DNA of 8,943 nt, from positions 1 to 8,943 of the forward strand of contig JACNJP010000376.1 of assembly GCA_014382465.1 (NCBI GenBank), in the 5' to 3' direction. Position numbers and translations under genes: made by a program. The stretch's first letter is position 1. Each line of letters begins with the position of its first letter. This document shows, piece after piece, positions 1-5,913 of the stretch. Origin of the DNA: Planctomycetota bacterium. Its GTDB lineage: Bacteria > Planctomycetota > UBA1135. The notes beneath the pieces are model-generated. The model searched no databases, was not told the DNA's origin, and saw only the letters and a program-made list of their open reading frames with translations.

Positions 1-63
1 GTTCCCCGATACCTGCCCGAAGTGCCCGAAGCGCCCGTAGCAGCCGGATCCTGGTCCGTGGCC

Positions 64-1221
64 CTATTCCTGCTCGTCGCCCTCGTGGCTGGCTTCTGCG
101 GCCATCGCCAGATCGGCCTGGTCCGGCGGCAGCAGGTGGCCGTAGCCCTCGCTCTCGAGCCACTCGTGCAGGACCGGCAGCGGCACCGCCAGCCCCATGT
201 GGGTCACGACCTGCGGCCGGTAGCTTCCGTGGGTGTAGATCTTGGCGAAGACCCCGATCAATTCCTGGGTCTCCTCGAGGAACACACCGCCTCCCGAATT
301 CCCGAAGTAGGCCGGGCTGGAAATCATCCACAAGTCCTCACCGCCGACCTGCCAGTGCTTGCGCGTGACCTCTCCATGGGTGGCCTGGGCGGCCGTGCCG
401 AGCGGGCAGCCGACGGTGTAGACCGGGCTGAAGACCTCGATCTGAGCATCCCGCGCCAGCGGCGCGATCCTGGCGGTCTTGCCGAGCCAGCCGCCGCCGT
501 CGACCCGCAGCAGGGCCAGGTCGGTGGGCACGTCCTTGGCCAGCAAGGTGCAGCGGACCCGGATCTCGTCGCTCTCCCCGGCTTCGACGAAACCGTCGAC
601 CGCGCCGCGCTCCTCGTCCTCGCCGAGGATGTCGCGGACGACGTGGTAACTGGTCAGGGCGAGCTGGTAGGGGCCCTGCTGGTCCTCGCCTTCCCAGACC
701 ATCACGGCGCTGCCGACCGCCTCGTCCCCAGCGAGCTGGAACACCGGGTCGAGGATGTTCCGCCGCAGGTCGGCGCGGTGGCGTGACTGCTCGAGCCGCG
801 GGTCCACCTCCTCGCGGACGGTGGACTGCTCCAGGTCGCTCCTGCGCTGGGCCAGGGCGGCGGTCTGGGCCTTGAATTCGTTCCGGAGCCCGGACAGGTC
901 GGCATTCAGGTTGCCTTGGAAGGAGTAGGAGGCGGCGAGCTGGGCGCGGAGCTGGACCAGGGCCTGGTCGCTGCCGCTCAGCCGGCCCTCCTGACCCTCG
1001 AATTCGGCCTCCAGCGCGTCCTGGGACTCGTGCAGCACCTGGAGCTGGTCCTCGAGCTGGATCAGGGCGTAGGTGTGGGCGTCGCGGGCTTCGCGCAGGG
1101 TCTCGACCTCGGGGGCGACGAGCGCGCTCGCCACGGCCACTCCGGTGGCGGCGGCCAGCAGTCCGGCCCGCAGGGGGCCGAGCCGGGGGGGCTGGGTTTT
1201 AGGATTACGGAAATGCTCCAC
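64..1221 (-). CDS. Membrane-anchored coiled-coil trypsin-like serine protease
   Basis: The 385-residue product is a trypsin-fold (S1) serine endopeptidase. The triad is visible as His193 in SYHVVRD, Asp234 in TDLALLRVD and Ser309 in GNSGGGVF. Residues 18-36 are a hydrophobic signal-anchor (LRAGLLAAATGVAVASALV) after a short basic N-terminus. Residues 38-150 are rich in Leu, Gln, Glu and Ala with heptad-like spacing and probably form a coiled-coil stalk. The catalytic domain covers about 160-358, followed by an acidic tail; no PDZ domain is present. I infer a periplasmic protease held on the inner membrane by a helical stalk. The start is GTG, with AGAAGGG just upstream; an in-frame stop lies 6 bases beyond it, so no longer form is possible. 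It is transcribed divergently from ribBA. The fold and triad are secure; the substrate is unknown. Quality control or regulated cleavage, as in the DegS/HtrA group, is possible, but the lack of PDZ sets it apart. Confidence 0.88.
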   Translation of the reverse strand: MEHFRNPKTQPPRLGPLRAGLLAAATGVAVASALVAPEVETLREARDAHTYALIQLEDQLQVLHESQDALEAEFEGQEGRLSGSDQALVQLRAQLAASYSFQGNLNADLSGLRNEFKAQTAALAQRRSDLEQSTVREEVDPRLEQSRHRADLRRNILDPVFQLAGDEAVGSAVMVWEGEDQQGPYQLALTSYHVVRDILGEDEERGAVDGFVEAGESDEIRVRCTLLAKDVPTDLALLRVDGGGWLGKTARIAPLARDAQIEVFSPVYTVGCPLGTAAQATHGEVTRKHWQVGGEDLWMISSPAYFGNSGGGVFLEETQELIGVFAKIYTHGSYRPQVVTHMGLAVPLPVLHEWLESEGYGHLLPPDQADLAMAAEASHEGDEQE

Positions 1222-1346
1222 GCCCTTCTATCGACCCCACCCGCCCAAGGATTGAGCCTTCTGGAAAAGGATGTCGGAAAATGCCTGTGGGCCTGCCCCA
1301 GCGGCAGGGCAGAGGGCTCCCCGAGGCGCCGCGGAGGGCCAAAGAA

Positions 1347-1374
1347 GGCGGTCGCCGGGTGCGGTTCGACCGCC
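1347..1374. promoter_or_regulatory. 8-bp perfect inverted repeat upstream of ribBA
   Basis: GGCGGTCG at 1347-1354 is the exact reverse complement of CGACCGCC at 1367-1374, with a 12-base spacer, so half-site centres are 20 bp apart, about two helical turns. The right arm also forms a smaller dyad, GCGGT-TCG-ACCGC, at 1361-1373. It ends nine bases before the TAGAAT box. This placement fits an operator for a dimeric repressor or activator; a hairpin in a longer transcript is the alternative. High GC raises the chance of a random dyad. Confidence 0.35.
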
Positions 1375-1383
1375 CATGGGGGA

Positions 1384-1389
1384 TAGAAT
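1384..1389 (+). promoter_or_regulatory. ribB: Possible -10 box for ribBA (TAGAAT)
   Basis: TAGAAT matches five of six bases of the TATAAT consensus and is one of very few AT-rich hexamers in this GC-rich gap. It would place the transcript start near 1396, giving a leader of about 30 bases before the ribBA ATG. The -35 side is weak: the best candidate, TTCGAC at 1365-1370, is too close. An activator or a different sigma factor could explain that. Confidence 0.3.
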
Positions 1390-1399
1390 GCGGGGATCC

Positions 1400-1418
1400 A
1401 AGCGCCCGATCGGCGCTT
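1400..1418 (+). promoter_or_regulatory. Hairpin in ribBA leader, directly before the start codon
   Basis: AAGCGCC (1400-1406) pairs with GGCGCTT (1412-1418) around the 5-base loop CGATC. The stem ends seven bases before the ATG at 1426, where a ribosome binding site would normally lie, and no Shine-Dalgarno sequence is visible there. The hairpin may influence translation initiation of ribBA. It lacks a U-tract long enough for a standard terminator. Confidence 0.35.
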
Positions 1419-1425
1419 TCGAACC

Positions 1426-2667
1426 ATGGTCTACGCTACCGTCGAAGAGGCGATCGAGGACATCCAGCAGGGCCGGATGGTCATCCTGGTGGACGATCCG
1501 AGGCGCGAGAACGAGGGTGACCTGGTCCTCGCGGCCGAAAAGATCAGCCCCGAGCTCATCAATTTCATGCGCAAGGAGGGGGGCGGGCTGATCTGCCTGG
1601 CCCTGGACGGCGAGATCTGTGACACCCTGGGCCTGCGGCCCCAGGTGGCCGACAACACCTCGCGCATGGGCACCGCCTTCCTCGAGTCGGTCGAGGCCCG
1701 CGAGGGCGTCACCACCGGCATCTCGGCCGCCGACCGCGCCCACACCATCCTGGTGGCGGTCGATCCCTCGACGCGGCCGGCCGACCTCGCCCGGCCCGGC
1801 CACATCTTCCCGCTGCGGGCCCGCGAGGGGGGAGTCCTGGTCCGGCCGGGGCAGACCGAGGGCTCGGTCGACCTGGCGCGCCTCGCCGGGCTGCGTCCGG
1901 CCGGCGTCATCTGCGAGATCATGAACGAGGACGGCACGATGTCGCGGCTGCCCGACCTCGAGCGCTTCGCCGAGAAGCACGGCCTCCGGATCCTGACCGT
2001 CGAGGCCATGATCGAGTACCGCCGCCGGCGGGAGAAGCTGATCGAGCGCGCCGTCGACGGAGTGCGCCTGCCGACCCGCTACGGCGACTTCACCCTCCAC
2101 CTCTACCACTCGCTGACCGACCAGAAGGACCACGTCGCGCTGACCTACGGCTGGGCCGAGCCGCCGGACCAGCCGGCCGACAAGTTCCCTCCGCTGACGC
2201 AGCCGGTGATGGTCCGGGTCCACAGCGAGTGCCTGACCGGCGACCTGTTCGGCAGCCTGCGCTGCGACTGCGGCCAGCAGCTCGACGCCGCCCTGCTGCA
2301 GATCGCCGAGGCCGGCCAAGGCGTGCTGCTCTACATCCGCCAGGAGGGCCGCGGCATCGGCCTGGCGAACAAGCTCAAGGCCTACAAGCTGCAGGAACTC
2401 GGGGCCGACACCGTGGAGGCCAATGAGAAGCTCGGCTTCCCGGCCGACATGCGCGAGTACGGCATCGGCGCCCAGATCCTCCACGACCTGGGGGTGCGCA
2501 AGATGCGCCTGCTGACCAACAACCCGCGCAAGATGGCCGGCCTCAAGGGTTACGGCCTGGAGGTCGAGGAACACCTGCCGATGCCGAGCGTGCCCGGCGA
2601 GCACAACGAGCGCTATCTCCGCACCAAGCGAGACAAGCTCGGTCACTTGTTACCGCACTTCGATTAG
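1426..2667 (+). CDS. ribBA: Bifunctional DHBP synthase / GTP cyclohydrolase II (RibBA)
   Basis: This cytoplasmic protein of 413 residues combines two entry reactions of riboflavin synthesis. Residues 1-200 are 3,4-dihydroxy-2-butanone-4-phosphate synthase (ribulose 5-phosphate to DHBP and formate): RENEGDL (27-33), TTGISAADRA (96-105), RPGHIFPL (123-130) and CEIMNEDGTMSR (163-174). Residues 205-413 are GTP cyclohydrolase II: the zinc cysteines Cys269, Cys280 and Cys282 in HSECLTGDLFGSLRCDCG, the loop RQEGRGIGL (305-313), Asp341 and Arg343 in FPADMREYG, and LLTNNPRK (362-369). Length is normal for a fusion, and the ATG start fits the family N-terminus. No clear Shine-Dalgarno site precedes it. 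One oddity: the usual GHTEA motif reads GQTEG (142-146), so Gln143 replaces a conserved His known as a catalytic metal ligand in RibB structures. The RibA half looks fully intact. The RibB activity may be weakened, altered or lost. Confidence 0.97.
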   Translation: MVYATVEEAIEDIQQGRMVILVDDPRRENEGDLVLAAEKISPELINFMRKEGGGLICLALDGEICDTLGLRPQVADNTSRMGTAFLESVEAREGVTTGISAADRAHTILVAVDPSTRPADLARPGHIFPLRAREGGVLVRPGQTEGSVDLARLAGLRPAGVICEIMNEDGTMSRLPDLERFAEKHGLRILTVEAMIEYRRRREKLIERAVDGVRLPTRYGDFTLHLYHSLTDQKDHVALTYGWAEPPDQPADKFPPLTQPVMVRVHSECLTGDLFGSLRCDCGQQLDAALLQIAEAGQGVLLYIRQEGRGIGLANKLKAYKLQELGADTVEANEKLGFPADMREYGIGAQILHDLGVRKMRLLTNNPRKMAGLKGYGLEVEEHLPMPSVPGEHNERYLRTKRDKLGHLLPHFD

Positions 2668-2695
2668 GGAAGGAAGCCCGGTTCCGGCCCGTCGC
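2668..2695 (+). promoter_or_regulatory. Candidate ECF-type promoter of the sigma-factor operon
   Basis: Immediately after the ribBA stop, GGAAGG (2668-2673) is followed after 16 bases by CGTCGC (2690-2695). Many ECF sigma factors recognise GGAAC near -35 and CGTC near -10 with a 16-17 base spacer, and often drive their own gene. Transcription would begin near 2700-2702. That makes a GTG start at 2703 unlikely and favours a start further in. The match is short, so confidence is limited. Confidence 0.35.
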
Positions 2696-2759
2696 AAGGA
2701 CCGTGAGACCCTCTCCGATGACTCGAGCCCATCCGGATCCGCCCCAGGAGGGCGCCCCC

Positions 2760-3305
2760 GTGGGCGGCCGACCGCGGCCGGACGGCCGTCTCGAGTCGCT
2801 GTTCCGGGACTACGGCCCCAGGGTCTACGGCCTGGCCCTGCGCTGCGGCCTCGACCCCCTCGAAGCCGAGGACGGCGTCCAAGAGGTCTTCCTCAAGGTC
2901 CAGCGCCGCCTCGACACCTTCCGCGGCGAGGCCAAGCTCTCGACCTGGCTCTACCAGGTGGCCCTCAACACCCTGCTCGACCACCGGCGCAAGCTGGTGC
3001 GCCAGAAGCGCATGCAGCCCTTCGCGGTGGTCACCGACGAGCGCGGCGAGGTCGCGGCGGTCGATCCCGGCGCCGGCCCCGACGAGCAGAGCTCGGCCGC
3101 CGAGCGGCGCCAGCTGGTGCGCAGCGCGCTCGACAGGCTGCCGCGCAAGTTCAAGGAGGTCCTGGTGCTGCGCGAGCTCGAGGGGCTCTCCTACCGCGAC
3201 ATCGCCCGCATCCTGGGCACCGCCCAGGGCACGGTCGAGTCGCGCATCTTCCGTGGTCGCGCCCGGCTCGGCGTCGAGCTGCGGCGCCTGGAGGAGGGAC
3301 TCTGA
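2760..3305 (+). CDS. ECF-family RNA polymerase sigma factor (sigma-70 type, group 4)
   Basis: The product directs RNA polymerase to a dedicated set of promoters, normally when its anti-sigma factor releases it. With the GTG start at 2760 it has 181 residues, typical for ECF factors. Region 2 covers about 11-80 (LFRDYGPRVYGLALR, then AEDGVQEVFLKV and KLSTWLYQVALNTLLDHRR). After a variable linker, region 4 covers about 120-176 (LDRLPRKFKEVLVLRELEGL and the helix-turn-helix LSYRDIARILGTAQGTVESR). Region 3 is absent, as usual. I chose GTG 2760 because AGGAGGG at 2746-2752 stands seven bases upstream and because codons before it lack the strong G/C third-base bias. In-frame alternatives are ATG 2718 (14 more residues, no Shine-Dalgarno site) and GTG 2703. 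The stop overlaps the next start by one base (TGATG), implying translational coupling with the anti-sigma gene. The family is certain; the subgroup is not. Confidence 0.93.
   Translation: MGGRPRPDGRLESLFRDYGPRVYGLALRCGLDPLEAEDGVQEVFLKVQRRLDTFRGEAKLSTWLYQVALNTLLDHRRKLVRQKRMQPFAVVTDERGEVAAVDPGAGPDEQSSAAERRQLVRSALDRLPRKFKEVLVLRELEGLSYRDIARILGTAQGTVESRIFRGRARLGVELRRLEEGL
3290..3298 (+). promoter_or_regulatory. Strong ribosome binding site of the anti-sigma gene
   Basis: GGAGGAGGG lies inside the last codons of the sigma gene, six bases before the ATG at 3305. Together with the TGATG stop/start overlap it supports coupled translation, which would keep sigma and anti-sigma in balance. Confidence 0.7.
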
Positions 3306-3745
3306 TGCACGCCTGCCACACCTGGGCCCGCCGCGTCGGCGCCTGGTTCGATGACGAGGTCTCCGAGCTGGAATCGGTCGAGGTCCGCGCCCACCTGATG
3401 GAGTGCCCCGGCTGCCGCGCCGCGGTCGCCCAGTGGCGCTCCCTGCACGGCGAGCTGCAGCTGCTCCAGCCGGCCGCCGCCAGCGCCGAGGCCGTCGCCC
3501 GCATGAGCTTCCGCTTCGAGGAGGGCCTCGCCGGCGAGGTCCACGAGCTCTCGCGGGGACTCCGGTCCTGGACCCTTGCCGCGGCCCTGATGCTGGCCGT
3601 CGGGCTCGGGCTGCTGGTGGTCGGTCAGCGCACCCTGCCGCGCGACGTCGCCGCCAACGACCAGCGGGACATCGACCGCGCCGTGCGCGAGATCCTCCAG
3701 CGCCCGGCCCCTGCCGCCCCGGCCCCCACGGACCAGCGGGAGTAG
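3305..3745 (+). CDS. Zinc-finger (ZAS-type) transmembrane anti-sigma factor
   Basis: The 146-residue product is the likely cognate inhibitor of the sigma factor encoded just upstream. Residues 1-45 carry the zf-HC2/ZAS signature, with His30, Cys34 and Cys37 in HLMECPGC (an HxxxCxxC motif) and an N-terminal Cys4/His5 that may complete the zinc site. Residues 88-108 (SWTLAAALMLAVGLGLLVVGQ) form one transmembrane helix. The short remainder (109-146) ends in an Ala/Pro-rich tail and would lie in the periplasm, with the sigma-binding domain in the cytoplasm. Known family members bind the sigma factor in the cytoplasm and release it on proteolysis or a conformational change. The gene overlaps the sigma gene by one base and abuts the next gene directly. 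The anti-sigma role is well supported by motif, topology and context; the signal is unknown. Confidence 0.87.
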   Translation: MHACHTWARRVGAWFDDEVSELESVEVRAHLMECPGCRAAVAQWRSLHGELQLLQPAAASAEAVARMSFRFEEGLAGEVHELSRGLRSWTLAAALMLAVGLGLLVVGQRTLPRDVAANDQRDIDRAVREILQRPAPAAPAPTDQRE

Positions 3746-4123
3746 ATGCGGATCCTGCTCCCGGCCCTGCTGACCTTCGCCGCCGGCCTGGTGTTCGGCT
3801 TCAGCGGCGGGCAGCGCTGGCCCTCGCCGCCGATGACCCTCCAGGACCCGGACCTGGCCGCCTACGAGAGCGGCCTGGCGGCCGCCGTCGACCTGGACCA
3901 GGACCAGCGCCAGGACCTGCGGGTCCTGCTCACCTACTATTCCCGCCAGCGGCAGCTCATCTACGACGCCAGCCGCAGCCTGCTGGAGCCGGATCTGGCC
4001 GAGCTCGACCGCCGTTTCGAGCACCTGATCCGGACCGCGATCCTCGATCCGGAGCAGCGCCAGACGGCCGCCCGCCTCGAGATGCCGCAAGCCCTGCTTT
4101 CCGCCGGTGGCGGCCCCCGCTAA
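3746..4123 (+). CDS. Small exported LDxxQRQ-repeat protein, Spy/CpxP/CnrX-like putative sensor
   Basis: The gene starts with the base right after the anti-sigma stop (TAGATG), with GGGAG three bases before the ATG. The 125-residue product has a hydrophobic N-terminus (residues 3-20, LLPALLTFAAGLVFGF core) that is a signal peptide or membrane anchor. The rest is probably all-helical. LDQDQRQ at 50-56 and LDPEQRQ at 100-106 are placed like the paired LTxxQ motifs of Spy/CpxP proteins and related periplasmic metal sensors. By analogy with CnrX, which works with a membrane anti-sigma (CnrY) and an ECF sigma (CnrH), I infer a periplasmic sensor or modulator of the anti-sigma factor. There is only one His (His93), no Cys and few Met outside the N-terminus, so a metal site like that of CnrX is not evident. 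Protein misfolding or envelope stress is a reasonable alternative signal. The family assignment rests on pattern only. Confidence 0.6.
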   Translation: MRILLPALLTFAAGLVFGFSGGQRWPSPPMTLQDPDLAAYESGLAAAVDLDQDQRQDLRVLLTYYSRQRQLIYDASRSLLEPDLAELDRRFEHLIRTAILDPEQRQTAARLEMPQALLSAGGGPR

Positions 4124-4140
4124 CCTGAGCCCCATTCACG

Positions 4141-5913
4141 ATGGCCCGCTCCCTCGGAATCCATCTCCGGCCTGACGGCTACTCCTACGCGCTCGTGGAA
4201 GGCGGCGCGCGCAAGTGGTCTTTGGGCCCTCACGGCTCGGGCGGCCTGGCTCCCGACGAGCCGGACCCGGCGCTCGCCTTGTCCGAGGCCCTCGGCCGCT
4301 CGCTGAAGGAGGCCGGCCTCGGCAAGGTCGACCAGCTGGTGGTCACGGTCCCCTCGATGGACACCGTGCTGCGCGAGCTCAGCCTGCCCTTCTCGGACCG
4401 CGAGAAGATCCACCAGGTGCTCAAGTTCGAGGTCGAGTCGGACCTCTACCACCTGGACATCGACGACGTCGTCTGCGACTACCTCGAGCTGGCCGACGAC
4501 CGCGCCACCGCGACCCTGCTGGTCGCCGCCCTGCCGAAGGCCCAGATCGCCGCCGCCCTCGAGGTGGCCGAAGGCGCTGGACAGGACCCGCCGGTGCTCG
4601 ACCTCGACCTCGGGGCGCTGGCCGTGGCCTTGGGGACGGTGCCGCCCGATCCCGACCTCCCGGCCGGTTTCCAGGCCTTCCTCTACATCGGCTCCTACTC
4701 CAGCCTGCTGCTGGTCAGCTCCGCCGAGGGGGTCCGCTCCGCCCGCAAGATCCCGATGGGCTGGCGCGAGCTCGGCCGCGGCATGGCGGCCGAAGAGGGC
4801 GCCGGCGAGCTGGCGCTGTCCGAAGTGATGGAGGTCCACGAGGGGGCTGAGGAGGACGAGCCCAGCACCGAGGAGCCCGCCGCCGCCCCGGCCATGCTGT
4901 TCGGCGCCGACGCCGGCCTGCCGGCCCGCATGGACTTCGAGGGAGTGCTGGCGCACGCCTCGCCCGAGCTGCGCAGCAGCTTCAACCGGCGGCTGATCGC
5001 CGAGGTCCGCCGCGGCCTCACCGCCCTCGCCGGGATCACCGTCAGCCGCCTGCACCTGCTCGGCCAGGAGGTCCCTGGCCTCGCCGAGGCCCTGAGACAG
5101 CGCCTCGGCTATTCGGTCGAGACCCTGGTCCTGGTTCCCGGGCAGGAGGACGCCCCGGACGCCGTCGCCCTCGGCGCCGCCCTGCGCGGAGCGGGGGTGG
5201 CCGGGTCGGCGATGAACTTCCGCCAGGAGGAGTACCGCCAGACCGGTGGCCTGGAGCGGCTCGAAGGGCCGCTGACCCTGATGCTGGTCGGCCTGATCGC
5301 CTTCCTGCTGGTGGACTCCGTGATCCTCTTCAAGCGCACCCGCGACGTCCTGGTGTCCGACAACCAGGCCATCTACCTCGACGCCGCCGCCGAGGTCGAC
5401 AGCCTCAACCAGGCCAAGCGCGCCGAGGACCCGGACAGCTGGTTCATCAAGGGGGTCGAGGGCCTGGACCTCGACGACCTGCAGCGGGTCCAGACCCTGC
5501 GGAGCCGGGTCAAGAAGGCCCGCCAGGACCTCGACGAGATGCTCGGCGAGGGCGACCTGGTCCACCCGCAGTCCTGCCTCGAGGCCTGGCGGCTGGTCTT
5601 CGGGGTGCTCGACCGGGAGCTCGAGCAGCAGTTCGACGGCCGCTGGATGCTCGAGAACATCGACTTCCTCTCCCAGCAGCCGCGTGCCAAGGACGCCGAG
5701 CCCTTCGTCGAGGTCAAGATCAAGCTGACCGTCTTCGGCGACGAGGTGACGGCCTCGCGCAAGTTCGACGAGCTGCTGAGCGCCTTCCGCATCCAGGACT
5801 GGGTCGCCGGCTCGCCGGTCTACAGCGGCGAGGTCGCGGCGGCCGCCGAGAACACCGCCCGCGTCGGCACCATCGTCGTCCGGGTCTCGACCGTGAAGGG
5901 AGTGGAATCATGA
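4141..5913 (+). CDS. gspL: GspL-like type II secretion inner-membrane protein (actin-like PilM/GspL fold)
   Basis: The 590-residue product resembles GspL, which links the cytoplasmic secretion ATPase to the inner-membrane platform in type II secretion. Residues 1-355 form the actin-like cytoplasmic domain: LVVTVPS (66-72), RELSLPFSDREKIHQVLKFE (78-97) followed by a DIDDVVCDY segment (106-114), and ALGAALRG (343-350). NFRQEEY (359-365) is the usual joint before the membrane segment, and residues 376-397 form one transmembrane helix. The periplasmic part (about 400-590) has a helical section followed by a beta-rich end (FVEVKIKLTVFG), as in GspL or a PilM-PilN fusion. The first phosphate loop is degenerate (GIHLRPDG), so ATP binding is doubtful, as in GspL. 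An acidic Glu/Pro/Ala-rich insert lies at about 214-265. The ATG is 17 bases after the previous stop with no strong Shine-Dalgarno site. A type IV pilus role is the main alternative. Confidence 0.78.
   Translation: MARSLGIHLRPDGYSYALVEGGARKWSLGPHGSGGLAPDEPDPALALSEALGRSLKEAGLGKVDQLVVTVPSMDTVLRELSLPFSDREKIHQVLKFEVESDLYHLDIDDVVCDYLELADDRATATLLVAALPKAQIAAALEVAEGAGQDPPVLDLDLGALAVALGTVPPDPDLPAGFQAFLYIGSYSSLLLVSSAEGVRSARKIPMGWRELGRGMAAEEGAGELALSEVMEVHEGAEEDEPSTEEPAAAPAMLFGADAGLPARMDFEGVLAHASPELRSSFNRRLIAEVRRGLTALAGITVSRLHLLGQEVPGLAEALRQRLGYSVETLVLVPGQEDAPDAVALGAALRGAGVAGSAMNFRQEEYRQTGGLERLEGPLTLMLVGLIAFLLVDSVILFKRTRDVLVSDNQAIYLDAAAEVDSLNQAKRAEDPDSWFIKGVEGLDLDDLQRVQTLRSRVKKARQDLDEMLGEGDLVHPQSCLEAWRLVFGVLDRELEQQFDGRWMLENIDFLSQQPRAKDAEPFVEVKIKLTVFGDEVTASRKFDELLSAFRIQDWVAGSPVYSGEVAAAAENTARVGTIVVRVSTVKGVES

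Larger units (their letters stand above)
1222..1425. promoter_or_regulatory. Divergent intergenic region, protease / ribBA
   Basis: This 204-base non-coding gap separates two divergent genes and should hold promoters for both. Three inverted repeats follow one another: CCTGCC/GGCAGG (1292-1308), GGCGGTCG/CGACCGCC (1347-1374) and AAGCGCC/GGCGCTT (1400-1418). A -10-like TAGAAT lies at 1384-1389 for the ribBA direction, but no good -35 stands 16-18 bases upstream of it. I could not recognise a clear promoter for the protease direction. No convincing ORF occupies the gap. Confidence 0.6.

Noticed and set aside
22..786. Plus-strand open frame antisense to the protease C-terminal half
   Set aside because: The minus strand carries the complete catalytic triad in correct order and spacing, so the plus frame is a shadow.
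1222..1425. Canonical FMN riboswitch upstream of ribBA
   Set aside because: Only a vague resemblance to the 5' core is present; the conserved 3' elements (GCCGACGGT and the AGTC-GGATG type segment) were not found.
1228..2646. Long open frame (472 codons) antisense to ribBA
   Set aside because: ribBA is unmistakable on the plus strand. The antisense product has no family motifs and is rich in Leu, Ala, Asp and Gln in the manner of reverse frames of GC-rich genes.
3191..4135. Open frame (314 codons) antisense to the sigma, anti-sigma and sensor genes
   Set aside because: It spans three well-supported sense genes and its composition (Gly, Gln, Ala, Val, Asp repeats) is typical of antisense translation.
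4120..5565. Long open frame (481 codons) antisense to the gspL-like gene
   Set aside because: It is a shadow caused by high third-position GC; the sense strand carries recognisable GspL motifs, a transmembrane helix and a coupled downstream gene.
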